Positions 18,701 through 27,916 of a DNA stretch of 64,000 nt are shown one piece after another; the first letter of the stretch is position 1, and every line of letters begins with the position of its first letter. This DNA is from ZC4RG29 sp036381475 (lineage in GTDB: Bacteria > Bacteroidota > Bacteroidia > Cytophagales > Cyclobacteriaceae): contig DASVCT010000027.1 of NCBI GenBank assembly GCA_036381475.1, forward strand, positions 1 through 64,000. The letters are read 5' to 3'. The notes under the pieces are model-generated. The model did not search any database. It saw nothing but the letters and a program-made list of their open reading frames with translations, and was not told the DNA's origin. The position numbers were made by a program, and so were the translations under genes.

Positions 18701-19753
18701 CTTTTGCGTTCTTCTCAGAGCAGCCGCCTTCCTCATCTCTCTTGTCAGCGCGGCCTGGTAGCGCGAGGCGTTGCGCAGGTGTTGCTGGTAGCTGCTGGTA
18801 AAGTTGTGATATCCCGAGAAATCTTCCTTCGCGCACATGTAGAGGTAATCGCTTGGGGTATAGTTCAGCACTGCCTTAAGGGAAGCGATCTCGGGCATAT
18901 TGATAGGACCAGGAGGGAGGCCTACGTTACGGTACGTGTTGTACGGTGAGTCCACCTCCTTGTGCACATTGAGAATACGCTTGAGGGTGAAGTCGCCGAC
19001 AGCAAACTTGAGGGTAGGGTCAGCCTGAAGCGCGATCCCTTTTTTGAGCCGGTTGATGTACAATCCCGCGATGATAGGTGCTTCCTCTGCCTTGATGGTT
19101 TCCGCCTGGACGATGGAAGCGAGGATTGAGACCTCCACCGGTGTGAGTCCCGCCTTTGCTGCGAGTTCGCGGTTCTCAGCGTCCCAGAAAGCGTGATACT
19201 CCTGGCGCATGCGTTCGATCAATCCCTTTGGTGTTTCATCGTAGTACACCTGGTAGGTATTGGGGATGAACATCGCTATGACGTTTTCACGGGTAAATCC
19301 CTCGGTGTTGGTTTCAATAAAGCGGTTGAGTGCCGAGTCGAACTCAGCGGGCGACATCATGAGGTGGTCTGTGATTTTCTCCGGGAGTTGGTCGAGGGTC
19401 CGGATGTTGTGAAACCTGACATTCACCGGCACCTGGTTACCCGAACGCAGCAGGCGGATGGCCTGCATGTTGGACATTCCCGGAGTGAGAACATATCGCC
19501 CCGGCTTGATCGAACGATCGTACTTCATCAGGCGGGCGAGAAAGCTGAATGAAATCAGATCGTTGACGTAGCGTCCCTCGTGAAGTTGCTTTTGAAGAGA
19601 CTTGAATGTAGCACCCCGTTCGATGATGAGCTCACGCGGCTCCTTACCCACCAGGACATTTGGTGTAAACACCACCTGGTAGGCATAGAAACTAAATGAG
19701 ATCCCCAACACGGAGACAACCAGAAAGATGACGAGCTTCCTGCTAATCTGCAT
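18698..19753 (-). CDS. mltG: Endolytic transglycosylase MltG (YceG family)
   Basis: Inner-membrane enzyme of 351 residues that cleaves nascent peptidoglycan strands and is thought to end their elongation. A single N-terminal transmembrane helix (about 6-25) is followed by a LysM-like part and the YceG domain, with the catalytic glutamate at about 218 in LASIVQAETIKAEEAPIIAGLYINRL, and further family blocks DPTLKFAVGD, DSPYNTYRNVGLPPGPI and YLYMCAKEDFSGYHNF. The frame is open upstream to 19879, but the ATG at 19753 gives the normal short cytoplasmic start. The stop codon TAG coincides with the first bases of a hexamer repeat, so the last residues may be altered relative to relatives. Confidence 0.92.
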   Translation of the reverse strand: MQISRKLVIFLVVSVLGISFSFYAYQVVFTPNVLVGKEPRELIIERGATFKSLQKQLHEGRYVNDLISFSFLARLMKYDRSIKPGRYVLTPGMSNMQAIRLLRSGNQVPVNVRFHNIRTLDQLPEKITDHLMMSPAEFDSALNRFIETNTEGFTRENVIAMFIPNTYQVYYDETPKGLIERMRQEYHAFWDAENRELAAKAGLTPVEVSILASIVQAETIKAEEAPIIAGLYINRLKKGIALQADPTLKFAVGDFTLKRILNVHKEVDSPYNTYRNVGLPPGPINMPEIASLKAVLNYTPSDYLYMCAKEDFSGYHNFTSSYQQHLRNASRYQAALTREMRKAAALRRTQK

Positions 19754-19833
19754 GAACTGTTCAATTGGTCTCCCAAAAATACTAAATGAATTTTTACCGG
19801 CCCGGATTGTTACCTTACAGTCGGATTCGAAAT

Positions 19834-20457
19834 ATGACAGCTGAATATCTAGCAATACACCCCAAAAACCCGGAGCCACGGAAAATACGGCATGTGGCCG
19901 ACGTGCTGGCGCGCGGGGGGATCGTGATTTATCCCACCGACACGGTGTACGGTATCGGCTGCAGCCTTCTCAATCGCAAGTCGGTGTTGCATCTCTGCAA
20001 CATCATCGGAATAAAGCCGAGACAACTTAACCTTTCATTCCTGTGCGACGATCTTAGCCAGATTTCCGAGTACGCACGCAAAATCGATACGCCGATCTTC
20101 AAGCTCATGAAAAAGAGTCTGCCCGGACCCTACACATTCATACTCGAAGCAAGTCCCCGCGTCGCGCGCATCCTGGATGTGAACAAGAAAACGGTGGGTG
20201 TGCGGATACCCGACCACGCCATTCCGCGCGCGCTGGTGCGCGCGCTGGGCAACCCGCTGATCACATCGTCCATTAAGGACGATGATCACATCAGGGAATA
20301 CACGACCGACCCGGAAGAAATCTACCAGGAGTTCCGCCACACCGTTGACGTTGTCATCGACGGAGGTGCGGGCGGCAATATTCCTTCCACCGTACTCGAT
20401 TGCACCGGCGAGGAAGTTCAGGTTGTGCGCGAAGGCCTCGGAGCGGTGGACGTGTAA
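19834..20457 (+). CDS. L-threonylcarbamoyladenylate synthase (Sua5/YciO/YrdC family)
   Basis: Cytoplasmic protein of 207 residues that makes threonylcarbamoyl-AMP, the first step in tRNA t6A modification. It has the YrdC fold, with RGGIVIYPTDTVYGIGC at about 30-46, KPRQLNLSFLCDDLSQIS (nucleotide and bicarbonate site), GPYTFILEAS and VGVRIPDH. It lacks the extra Sua5 C-terminal domain, so it is the short YrdC/YciO form. The ATG at 19834 is chosen because the preceding 16 codons are not family-like. It is divergent from mltG with 80 bp between starts, which must hold both promoters. Some YciO proteins have no proven t6A role, hence no symbol. Confidence 0.85.
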   Translation: MTAEYLAIHPKNPEPRKIRHVADVLARGGIVIYPTDTVYGIGCSLLNRKSVLHLCNIIGIKPRQLNLSFLCDDLSQISEYARKIDTPIFKLMKKSLPGPYTFILEASPRVARILDVNKKTVGVRIPDHAIPRALVRALGNPLITSSIKDDDHIREYTTDPEEIYQEFRHTVDVVIDGGAGGNIPSTVLDCTGEEVQVVREGLGAVDV

Positions 20458-20459
20458 GT

Positions 20460-20485
20460 ACAGGTGGGGATAGTTCTCCACCTGT
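20460..20485. terminator. Hairpin between the YrdC-type and WbqC genes
   Basis: ACAGGTGG (20460-20467) pairs with CCACCTGT (20478-20485), with three more weak pairs inside and loop TAGT. No T-run follows on the plus strand, so it may slow polymerase or protect mRNA rather than end transcription. Confidence 0.4.
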
Positions 20486-20554
20486 AGGAAATTCAATGGG
20501 TTGCGTTCCGGGTGCGCGGTTGTTTCTAGATTTGAACAAAATATTGCATCCCGC

Positions 20555-21205
20555 GTGCGCAGCGTTCTAATCGAAGCCCAATATCTGCCTCCGGTCTCCT
20601 ACTTTGTCAGGCTGGCCGCCTTTGACCAGGTCATTATTGAAAAACACGAGCGGTTCCCGAAACGTACCTACCGTAACCGTTGTTATATTAATAGTGCACA
20701 GGGCATTGACCGGTTGGTCGTGCCCGTGTTGAGGGGTGGGAGGCCGTTGATGAGTGAAGTACGGATTGATTACACACAGAAGTGGTTAACGCGACACTGG
20801 CGTGCCATTCAGTCGGCTTACGGCAAGGCACCTTACTTCGAGCATTACGGGTCCGCCCTGCACGACTTACTGTTTATGAAGTATGATTTCCTCCTCGAAT
20901 TAAACAAGGCGTTGCTGTCATTATGTCTTGATTCGTTGGGACTATCCCGTCCCATCCTTGAAACCAGCCAGTATGAAAAAACGCCCACAGGAGGCGTATT
21001 TGACCTCAGAAACACAATAATTGCGAAAAAAAGCACTGAATTGAAGGAAACGGATTTTCCCTTGAAATACCCTCAGGTATTTGGCAGTAAGTTTGTACCT
21101 AATCTGAGCGTGGTCGATCTAATATTATGTATGGGACCGGAAGCCGGAAGGCTGGTCAGAGCGGCCGCAGAGCGTATTGAACAAATAAAAACCGGGATAC
21201 GTTAA
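20555..21205 (+). CDS. WbqC-family protein
   Basis: Predicted cytoplasmic protein of 216 residues of the WbqC family. The start IEAQYLPPVSYFVRLAAFDQVIIEKHERFPKRTYRNRCYI is typical, with its conserved tyrosine and the F-K-RTY-NR-I block, and SALHDLLFMKYDFLLELNKALLSL and KYPQVFGSKFVPNLSVVDLILCMGP follow. The family occurs in O-antigen clusters and as a stand-alone conserved gene in Bacteroidota; its activity is not established, though acyl or aminotransferase roles have been suggested. The GTG at 20555 is preferred to the TTG at 20501, because the extra 18 residues look unlike the family. It lies 81 bp before clpC. Confidence 0.75.
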   Translation: MRSVLIEAQYLPPVSYFVRLAAFDQVIIEKHERFPKRTYRNRCYINSAQGIDRLVVPVLRGGRPLMSEVRIDYTQKWLTRHWRAIQSAYGKAPYFEHYGSALHDLLFMKYDFLLELNKALLSLCLDSLGLSRPILETSQYEKTPTGGVFDLRNTIIAKKSTELKETDFPLKYPQVFGSKFVPNLSVVDLILCMGPEAGRLVRAAAERIEQIKTGIR

Positions 21206-21286
21206 GCGTATTAAATCTTGAGTTTCAGTAGAAAAAGAAGTCAAAATAAATTCTACATTTACACTTAATCACTTATAAATTCCATT

Positions 21287-23815
21287 ATGGAAGCTAAATT
21301 TTCCAATCGGGTTAAGGAGGTGATCTCGCTGAGCAGGGAGGAGGCGCTTCGTCTTGGGCACGATTACATCGGCACGGAGCACCTGTTGCTCGGGATGGTC
21401 CGGGAAGGCGAGGGCGTCGCGGTCGGCGTGCTGAAAAAACTCGGCGTTCCCCTGGACGAACTCCGCGCCGAGATTGAAAAGATCTCCAAAGGAACGGCTA
21501 CCCACGAGGTGAAGAACCTCGCGAACATACCTCTCACAAAGGCTTCGGAAAAAGTGTTGAAGATAACATACCTCGAAGCCAAGATATTTAAAGCCCAGTT
21601 GATCGGAACGGAACACCTGCTCCTTTCGATATTGCGCGACCAGGATAACCTGGCGACACAAATACTTAACAAGTTTGACGTCAATTACGAGGTAGTAAAG
21701 GAGATGCTGGAATACCAAACGGAAAATCCCATGGCATCTTCCGATACAGACGATCCCGACGAAGACTCTTCGAAGATCTTCAGCACCGGGGCGACCGGCA
21801 AGGAGAAAAAGGGTACGGAAAAGTCACGTACACCCGTACTCGACAACTTCGGCCGTGACCTCACCCGATTGGCGGAAGACAACAAACTCGATCCCATCGT
21901 AGGCCGCGAAAAGGAAATCGAACGCGTGGCCCAGATCCTTTCCAGGAGAAAGAAGAACAACCCGATACTGATCGGAGAACCCGGCGTCGGCAAGACCGCA
22001 ATAGCAGAAGGCCTTGCACTCCGGATCATCCAAAAGAAAGTATCACGGGTGCTCTTTGGGAAAAGGGTGGTGACGCTCGACCTCGCTTCACTGGTTGCCG
22101 GAACAAAATACCGCGGGCAGTTTGAAGAACGGATGAAGGCCGTAATGAATGAGCTGGAAAAGTCTCCGGATGTGATCCTGTTCATCGACGAGTTGCACAC
22201 GATCGTAGGTGCCGGCGGAGCGTCAGGTTCACTGGACGCGTCCAACATGTTCAAACCGGCTCTCGCTCGTGGAGAGATCCAATGCATAGGAGCTACCACG
22301 CTGGATGAGTATCGTCAATATATAGAGAAGGACGGTGCGCTTGCCCGGAGGTTCCAGATGGTCATGGTGGATTCCACTTCCGTAGAGGAAACCATCCAGA
22401 TCCTGGAGAACATCAAGGAAAAATACGAAGAACACCACCACGTGGTATATACGCCCGAGGCGATCGAGGCCTGCGTGAAGCTGTCCGACCGCTACATCAG
22501 CGACCGGTACCTGCCCGACAAGGCCATCGACGTGCTGGACGAGGCTGGAGCGCGGGTGCATATCAATAACATCCACGTGCCGGAAGATATCGTCAAGCTC
22601 GAAGAAGCCATCGAGGAGGTAAAGAAGGAAAAGAACCGGGTCGTAAAGAGCCAGAAGTATGAAGAGGCCGCCCAGTTGCGCGATAAGGAAAAGAAACTCA
22701 TCGAACAACTCGAAATTGCGAAGGCCAAGTGGGAAGAAAAGACCCGGACCGAAAAGTATACGGTCGACGAAGATAACGTCGCTGACGTGATCGCCATGAT
22801 GACGGGAATCCCTACCAAGCGGATTGCCCAGAAGGAGAGCAACAAGCTGCTCGGTATGGCGGAGGAACTCAGTGGGAAGGTCATCGGCCAGGAAGAGGCT
22901 ATCAAGAAACTGACCAAGGCGATCCAAAGAACACGCGTCGGTCTCAAGGATCCGCGCAAGCCGATTGGTTCGTTCATCTTCCTGGGGCCCACGGGCGTCG
23001 GAAAGACCGAGCTCGCCAAGGTTCTGGCTACGTACCTGTTCGACAAGGAAGACGCGCTCATCCGGATCGACATGAGCGAGTACATGGAGAAGTTTTCCGT
23101 GTCCCGCCTCGTCGGTGCCCCTCCGGGCTACGTCGGATATGAGGAAGGTGGACAGCTCACGGAAAAGGTGAGGCGTAAACCCTACTCGGTTGTGCTGCTG
23201 GATGAAATCGAAAAGGCACACCCGGATGTATTTAACATCCTGTTGCAGGTGCTTGATGATGGTATCCTGACAGACGGACTCGGCCGCAGGGTCGACTTCC
23301 GGAACACGATCATCATAATGACCAGCAACATTGGGGTACGCGACCTGAAGGACTTCGGAACCGGCATCGGTTTTACCACCTCCGCAAAACGCGAGTCGGA
23401 GGAGGAACACATGAAGTCGACGATCCAGCATGCACTGAAGCGCGCCTTTAGTCCTGAATTCCTCAACAGGCTCGACGACGTGATCGTGTTCAACTCCCTG
23501 CAACGGGAACATATACACAAGATCATCGACCTCACGCTCGCGAAACTGTTCGACCGGATTATCCAGCTCGGCTACAATGTCGAGCTCTCCGACAAGGCGA
23601 AGGACTTCCTCGCGGAAAAAGGTTACGACCATCAGTTCGGCGCCCGCCCATTGAACCGTGCCATCCAGAAATACCTGGAAGACCCGGTAGCGGAAGAGAT
23701 TCTCAAGGGCGAAGTAGAGGAAGGCGGTACCATCCTCGCCGACCACGACGGCAAGAGCGATCACCTAACGCTGAAGGTGAAGAAGCCGAAAGCCGCCTCT
23801 AAGAAAAGCGAATGA
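21287..23815 (+). CDS. clpC: ATP-dependent Clp protease ATP-binding subunit ClpC
   Basis: Hsp100 unfoldase of 842 residues that feeds proteins to ClpP. Two Clp-N repeats (about 1-145; DYIGTEHLLLGMVREGEG and QLIGTEHLLLSILRDQ) are followed by AAA domain 1 with Walker A GEPGVGKT at 230-237, the UVR-containing middle region (about 450-480; SQKYEEAAQLRDKEKKL) that marks ClpC rather than ClpB, AAA domain 2 with Walker A GPTGVGKT near 566-573, and the D2-small C-terminal domain. The tail is basic (KPKAASKKSE). The A+T-rich 81-bp upstream gap probably holds its promoter. It is convergent with the VWA-type gene; a bidirectional terminator separates them. Confidence 0.96.
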   Translation: MEAKFSNRVKEVISLSREEALRLGHDYIGTEHLLLGMVREGEGVAVGVLKKLGVPLDELRAEIEKISKGTATHEVKNLANIPLTKASEKVLKITYLEAKIFKAQLIGTEHLLLSILRDQDNLATQILNKFDVNYEVVKEMLEYQTENPMASSDTDDPDEDSSKIFSTGATGKEKKGTEKSRTPVLDNFGRDLTRLAEDNKLDPIVGREKEIERVAQILSRRKKNNPILIGEPGVGKTAIAEGLALRIIQKKVSRVLFGKRVVTLDLASLVAGTKYRGQFEERMKAVMNELEKSPDVILFIDELHTIVGAGGASGSLDASNMFKPALARGEIQCIGATTLDEYRQYIEKDGALARRFQMVMVDSTSVEETIQILENIKEKYEEHHHVVYTPEAIEACVKLSDRYISDRYLPDKAIDVLDEAGARVHINNIHVPEDIVKLEEAIEEVKKEKNRVVKSQKYEEAAQLRDKEKKLIEQLEIAKAKWEEKTRTEKYTVDEDNVADVIAMMTGIPTKRIAQKESNKLLGMAEELSGKVIGQEEAIKKLTKAIQRTRVGLKDPRKPIGSFIFLGPTGVGKTELAKVLATYLFDKEDALIRIDMSEYMEKFSVSRLVGAPPGYVGYEEGGQLTEKVRRKPYSVVLLDEIEKAHPDVFNILLQVLDDGILTDGLGRRVDFRNTIIIMTSNIGVRDLKDFGTGIGFTTSAKRESEEEHMKSTIQHALKRAFSPEFLNRLDDVIVFNSLQREHIHKIIDLTLAKLFDRIIQLGYNVELSDKAKDFLAEKGYDHQFGARPLNRAIQKYLEDPVAEEILKGEVEEGGTILADHDGKSDHLTLKVKKPKAASKKSE

Positions 23816-23817
23816 AC

Positions 23818-23854
23818 GCAGTAGTAGGCAGTGGGCAGTAGGCAGTGGGTAACG
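23818..23854 (+). repeat. GGCAGTR heptamer repeat after clpC
   Basis: Degenerate tandem heptamers GGCAGTG GGCAGTA GGCAGTG, preceded by GCAGTAGTA, begin three bases after the clpC stop. This is another short-repeat family placed at a gene end. Confidence 0.6.
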
Positions 23855-23858
23855 GCAT

Positions 23859-23893
23859 AAAAATAGCCTCGTTTTCACGAGGCTATTTTTTTG
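23859..23893. terminator. Bidirectional terminator between clpC and the VWA-type gene
   Basis: A 14-bp stem (AAAAATAGCCTCGT at 23859-23872, complement at 23877-23890) with loop TTTC. There is a T-run on the plus strand and, because the stem begins with A residues, one on the minus strand too. It lies between convergent genes, as expected. Confidence 0.85.
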
Positions 23894-23894
23894 T

Positions 23895-25979
23895 TTAATA
23901 TCCGCCAAAGTACTTCCTGAAAAACCACTCCACTCCCGCAAGCAGCAGCAACACAAAGAACAGCATCCTTAAATTGATCAGCGCGTTGTAGGTTTCTTCG
24001 CTCCGGATAACACCGGTGGCTTCTTTTTCTGAAAGGCCTGTGCTGAGACTTTCCAGATTGTCGGTGGTAAAAAACTTTCCGCCGGTATTGGCAGCGAGTT
24101 TCCGTAGCAGATCAAAGTCGGCCGTGAGATTTTGCAATTCGATTACTTGCGTCACCACAGCAAACTGTCCCCGCACTTCCTCCTTGCGGCCGTTGATCTC
24201 CGTTTGCGAGCGATAGCGGTATACCCCTTCGCGCAATCCTCCGATTTGGTAGCGCGTGTTGCCGGGACTCGTGACATAGGTGTACCGGTTTACTTTTCCC
24301 TGGTCGCCCGTGATCTCGATGTCGATCGTGTTCCCGTATACCGGCTCGAAAATATCGTCGTACACCTGGCTTTCGAAGACGACCTGCTCTACATCAGAGA
24401 ATTCCTGCTTAATCGGATAGCTCCTGAACCGGCGCCGCTCATCCGTTGTACTCAGGTATTGAATGAGTTTTCCGAAGAGTTCGTCGAAGCCCTCTGCCCG
24501 GCCGGTTTGTTCAAACTCATCCAGACGCCACCGCCACAATCCCTCGCCCATCATGATGGCCATCTTTCGGCCGTTCCTTTCCTCGACGGCCAGCAGGGGC
24601 TTATCGGTAGAGATGGTTCCTATCTTCTGATACAAGAGCGGCCGCGCGCTGAGCGGGAAATGGAATTTGCCAAACGGTACTGACACGGGCGGATATCCGG
24701 TTACCACTGAGTTTGCTTCAGCCGACACGGTAAAGTTTGAAAAGGACGTGTTGATTACGGGCGTTACCTCATCATAGTCCCTCGGGATACCATCCACCTC
24801 CAGCGGCACGTCATCCCGGGCAAGCAGGGCCAGGTCGCTTTGTGGGCCGAGTATGAAGAATGCTGCGTTCTTGTTCTTCATGAACTCATTGTAGCGGGCA
24901 CGGGTGCGTCCCTGTCGATCGGGGCTCTGGTGAAAGATCACGAGGTCAACATCCTCAGGTGCTACACCTTCAGGCGGTTCTTTCACAACGCCGGGAATTT
25001 CCAGGATCAGATCGTAGTTGGCGTTCTGCTCCACCACCGTACGCAATGCCTTGATATCCGGGTGAGGCGACGGTGCGATGATGGCAATCTTCTTTTTTCC
25101 TTCCACCACCTCGACGAAAATAGTTGCCCGGTTGTTGCGCACGTTGGTTTCTCCGGGAACAGCATCTACCGCGAGGTCGTATTTCTGAATTCCCTGTTCG
25201 TCGGCCTGAACCTGGAAATCATACGTTACAAAGGTTTCATCGCCGGTATCTTTTGTTGACTGATCGATCGTCCTTCCCTTATGTTGCAGGGTTACGGTCA
25301 ACCGACGGTTGTCAATTCCCTTCAGTATCACTTCAACGCGTACGGGAAACTTGTTGCCCTGGTAAGCGAGCTTGTTAAATGCCACATTGCGAATAGCAAC
25401 ATCGATGCGCTGCGTCGTATCGCCCACGCCCAGCGTGTGAACGGGAAACTTGTAGTTCGCGAACAACGGAGAGATGCCTGTGTTGTAGATGCCATCGGAC
25501 ACCAGCAGGACGCCGCCAAACTTTTTTCCTTCGTACCGGTTGCTGACGTTTTCCAGCGCGCCCTCCAGGTCGGTAACCCGGGCATTGAAATCCGGGGCGG
25601 ACGTCTCATGTCCCTCAAGGTCGGTATAGGCGACGTCATAACCTTTTTCCTCCAGGCTCGCAGCAAGGGAGTTCAGTTCCCGATCCACAGCAACCAGCGT
25701 GGTTGAGTCCGTCACCTCGGCCACAGACCCGGAGTTGTCGCGCAGAATAACGAACATGGGCTTTTCTGTGAAACGGGTAATCTGACGGACGATCGGCCCG
25801 AGCAGAAGGAAAGCCAGAAGGAACGCAAGCAGGGCACGCAACCCGAAGAGTACGCGGTTGATCATTACCGGCCACGGATGGTGGGTGCGGTAGAGCAGCA
25901 GGGCATAACCGGCACCCACCGCCAGGCATACGAGTATGAAGGCGGGGGAAGATTCAAATATGATACGCTGGTTTTCCAT
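23895..25979 (-). CDS. Large membrane protein with VWA-like domain
   Basis: Protein of 694 residues with two N-terminal transmembrane helices (about 12-30 and 42-62), a large exposed central part, and a C-terminal helix (about 668-686; LRMLFFVLLLLAGVEWFF). After the second helix, MFVILRDNSGSVAEV gives a MIDAS-like DxSxS motif, and FGGVLLVSDGIYNTG the later strand of a VWA fold, followed by Ig-like repeats. The layout (two N-terminal helices, VWA, one C-terminal helix) resembles the BatA/BatB-like and DUF4159-type membrane proteins of Bacteroidota, but no partner genes lie beside it. The role may be scaffolding in the envelope. It is single in its transcription unit. Confidence 0.75.
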   Translation of the reverse strand: MENQRIIFESSPAFILVCLAVGAGYALLLYRTHHPWPVMINRVLFGLRALLAFLLAFLLLGPIVRQITRFTEKPMFVILRDNSGSVAEVTDSTTLVAVDRELNSLAASLEEKGYDVAYTDLEGHETSAPDFNARVTDLEGALENVSNRYEGKKFGGVLLVSDGIYNTGISPLFANYKFPVHTLGVGDTTQRIDVAIRNVAFNKLAYQGNKFPVRVEVILKGIDNRRLTVTLQHKGRTIDQSTKDTGDETFVTYDFQVQADEQGIQKYDLAVDAVPGETNVRNNRATIFVEVVEGKKKIAIIAPSPHPDIKALRTVVEQNANYDLILEIPGVVKEPPEGVAPEDVDLVIFHQSPDRQGRTRARYNEFMKNKNAAFFILGPQSDLALLARDDVPLEVDGIPRDYDEVTPVINTSFSNFTVSAEANSVVTGYPPVSVPFGKFHFPLSARPLLYQKIGTISTDKPLLAVEERNGRKMAIMMGEGLWRWRLDEFEQTGRAEGFDELFGKLIQYLSTTDERRRFRSYPIKQEFSDVEQVVFESQVYDDIFEPVYGNTIDIEITGDQGKVNRYTYVTSPGNTRYQIGGLREGVYRYRSQTEINGRKEEVRGQFAVVTQVIELQNLTADFDLLRKLAANTGGKFFTTDNLESLSTGLSEKEATGVIRSEETYNALINLRMLFFVLLLLAGVEWFFRKYFGGY

Positions 25980-26071
25980 GCCTGGTCCTCAAAATCCCGG
26001 GATGTTCCGCAAATATCACTTATCCGCGGGCATTTGCCATGCAATCCTCTGCCAGTGGTAACGGACCTGAC

Positions 26072-27349
26072 CTAATACCCGTATTTTTCTTTCCACAGCG
26101 CCCGCAGATACTTTCTCAACTCGTCTTCCCGTGGATTGTTGCCCGGCTCGTAGAATTTCGTTCCGGACAGCGAGTCAGGCAGGAATTCCATCTCCGTAAA
26201 ATTACCCTCGTAGTCGTGGGCATAGCGGTAGTTTGTCCCGTAGCCCAGGTCTTTCATGAGTTTTGTCGGCGCGTTCCGGATCGCCAGCGGCACGGGAAGA
26301 TCCCCCGTTTCCCGGACGGTCCGCAGGGCATCCTCGATCGCCATATAACTTGCATTGCTTTTCGGAGAAGCGGCGAGGTATATCGCACATTGGGCGAGGA
26401 TGATGCGCGCTTCGGGGTATCCGATGAGGTTTACCGCCTGGAACGTGTTGGTGGCGATCACGAGCGCGGTAGGATTCGCGTTCCCGATGTCTTCCGAGGC
26501 AAGAATTACCATGCGGCGGGCAATGAACTTTACATCCTCTCCGCCTTCCACCATGCGCGCGAGGTAATATACGGCTGCGTTGGGGTCGCTTCCCCGGATC
26601 GACTTGATGAATGCGCTGATGATGTCATAGTGTTGCTCCCCACTTTTGTCGTATACAGCAATTCGCTTTTGCGCCACGTCCATTACGAGCGCGTCGGTAA
26701 TTTCAATCGGGCCCTTCGGAAATGTCTCGGCTATGAGTTCGATCAGGTTCAGCAGTTTCCGCGCATCGCCGCCAGACAGGTTTAGTAAGGCCTTGTGTTC
26801 GCGCAACGTGATGTCGCGTTTGGAGAGCACCTCATCCCGGGCTAAGGCCGCGTGAACCAGTTCCAGCAGGTTTTCTTCGGAGAGCGGCTCCAGGGTGTAT
26901 ACCTGGCATCGCGACAGGAGTGCGGAGTTGACTTCGAAGGAGGGGTTCTCCGTCGTAGCGCCGATCAGCGTGATCGTTCCCTTTTCGACGGCGCCAAGCA
27001 GCGCGTCCTGCTGGGCTTTGTTAAAGCGGTGAATTTCGTCGATGAACAGGATGGCACGCGATGAGCGCCGGGCCTTTTCGATGACTTCCCGTACTTCCTT
27101 CACGCCTGAACTAACAGCGCTCAGCGTATAGAAACTTCTCTTCACCTCGTGAGCGATAATGTTGGCGATCGTCGTTTTGCCCACCCCGGGCGGTCCCCAG
27201 AGGATCATAGATGGGACGTTGCCAGCGCGAATCGCCTTTCGGATGACGCCCTCCGGCCCCACCAGGTGTTGCTGGCCAATAAGGTCGTCGAGGCGCCGGG
27301 GCCGCATACGCTCCGCCAGCGGGGCCATTTCTGAAAACAGGGTGTCCAT
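26072..27349 (-). CDS. rarA: Replication-associated recombination protein A (RarA/MgsA AAA ATPase)
   Basis: Cytoplasmic AAA+ ATPase of 425 residues that acts at stalled replication forks; related to clamp-loader subunits and eukaryotic WRNIP1. MAPLAERMRPRRLDDLIGQQHLVG is the typical start. Walker A GPPGVGKTT lies at 52-60, Walker B LFIDEIHRF at about 101-109, sensor and arginine finger in LIGATTENPSFEVNSALLSRCQVY, and the tetramerisation and C-terminal domains in the second half (ASEDIGNANPTALVIA, YLAASPKSNASYMAI). Length matches the family. The gene upstream (VWA type) is in the same direction but 92 bp downstream of this stop. The 567 bp before its start hold repeat elements. Confidence 0.95.
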   Translation of the reverse strand: MDTLFSEMAPLAERMRPRRLDDLIGQQHLVGPEGVIRKAIRAGNVPSMILWGPPGVGKTTIANIIAHEVKRSFYTLSAVSSGVKEVREVIEKARRSSRAILFIDEIHRFNKAQQDALLGAVEKGTITLIGATTENPSFEVNSALLSRCQVYTLEPLSEENLLELVHAALARDEVLSKRDITLREHKALLNLSGGDARKLLNLIELIAETFPKGPIEITDALVMDVAQKRIAVYDKSGEQHYDIISAFIKSIRGSDPNAAVYYLARMVEGGEDVKFIARRMVILASEDIGNANPTALVIATNTFQAVNLIGYPEARIILAQCAIYLAASPKSNASYMAIEDALRTVRETGDLPVPLAIRNAPTKLMKDLGYGTNYRYAHDYEGNFTEMEFLPDSLSGTKFYEPGNNPREDELRKYLRALWKEKYGY

Positions 27350-27454
27350 GGTTCTGCGATCGCCCGATGAAGTGGTCCATCGGCATCAATCCCTTAAAAC
27401 ACTAATTAACGCAAAACAAATTCATTCTTGATCATTGAGTGACAGTGCCTTCGA

Positions 27455-27631
27455 CAGAGTGAGTGTGAGTGTGAGAGCGAAGAATTGAAGCCCCGTAGGG
27501 GCGACATGGTGGTAGCCCAGGGCGCAGCCCTGGGATAAGGTCGTGCGGTAGGATGCGCGCCACAGGAAATCTGTTTTCGAGGTACACCCTTTATTGGCGC
27601 GCAACAAGATACCCCAGAATCGAGGCAAAAA
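27455..27631. repeat. Structured intergenic repeat, copy R1
   Basis: Part of the gene-free stretch 27350-27916. The arm CAGAGTGAGTGTGAG (a GTGTGA-type hexamer run) leads into three inverted repeats: CCCCGTAGGGG; GCCCAGGGC (27515-27523) with GCCCTGGG (27527-27534); and GCGCGCCA (27556-27563) with a TTGGCGCGC partner near 27594-27602. It is followed in tandem by copy R2. Open frames here (for example, runs of ALTLTLTL) are artefacts of the repeat. Confidence 0.8.
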
Positions 27632-27850
27632 CAGAGTGAGTGTGAGTGTGAGAGCGAAGAATTTGAAGCCCCGTAGGGGCGGAATGTTTGTAGCCCGGGG
27701 CAAGACCGTCAGGTCGACGCCCCGGGCTAGAGTCGTCCGGGGTGGTCGCGCGCCACAGGAAATCTATTTTCGAGGTACACCTTCTCTTGGCGCGCAACAA
27801 GATACCCCGGAATCGAAGCAAAAACAGAGTGAGTGTGAGAGCGAGGAGAA
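27632..27850. repeat. Structured intergenic repeat, copy R2, plus partial third arm
   Basis: Tandem second unit (27632-27824) with the same arm and three stems. The long stem is TAGCCCGGGGC (27691-27701) with GCCCCGGGCTA (27719-27729), enclosing GACC (27704-27707) paired with GGTC (27712-27715). A third arm, CAGAGTGAGTGTGAGAGCGA, follows at 27825-27844 without a core. Base changes between R1 and R2 in the long stem are mostly compensatory. Confidence 0.8.
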
Positions 27851-27916
27851 TAGCGTAACAAACAATCGATGGCCGGTAATTCTTATCTTGGCCACAAGAC
27901 AACCCTAAACCCATAG

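Noticed and set aside
22229..23764. A 511-codon open frame antisense to clpC
   Set aside because: Shadow of a strongly coded gene; ClpC is unmistakable on the plus strand and the antisense product matches no family known to me.
27455..27850. Possible CRISPR array
   Set aside because: The repeated units are long, structured and differ in sequence; there are no short constant repeats with unique spacers of equal length and no cas genes.
27422..27914. Open frames with ALTLTLTL-type stretches in the gap before the GH140 gene
   Set aside because: They follow the GTGTGA repeat arms and the R1/R2 cores on the minus strand; frames of this kind are artefacts of the repeat, with no domain or coding bias.
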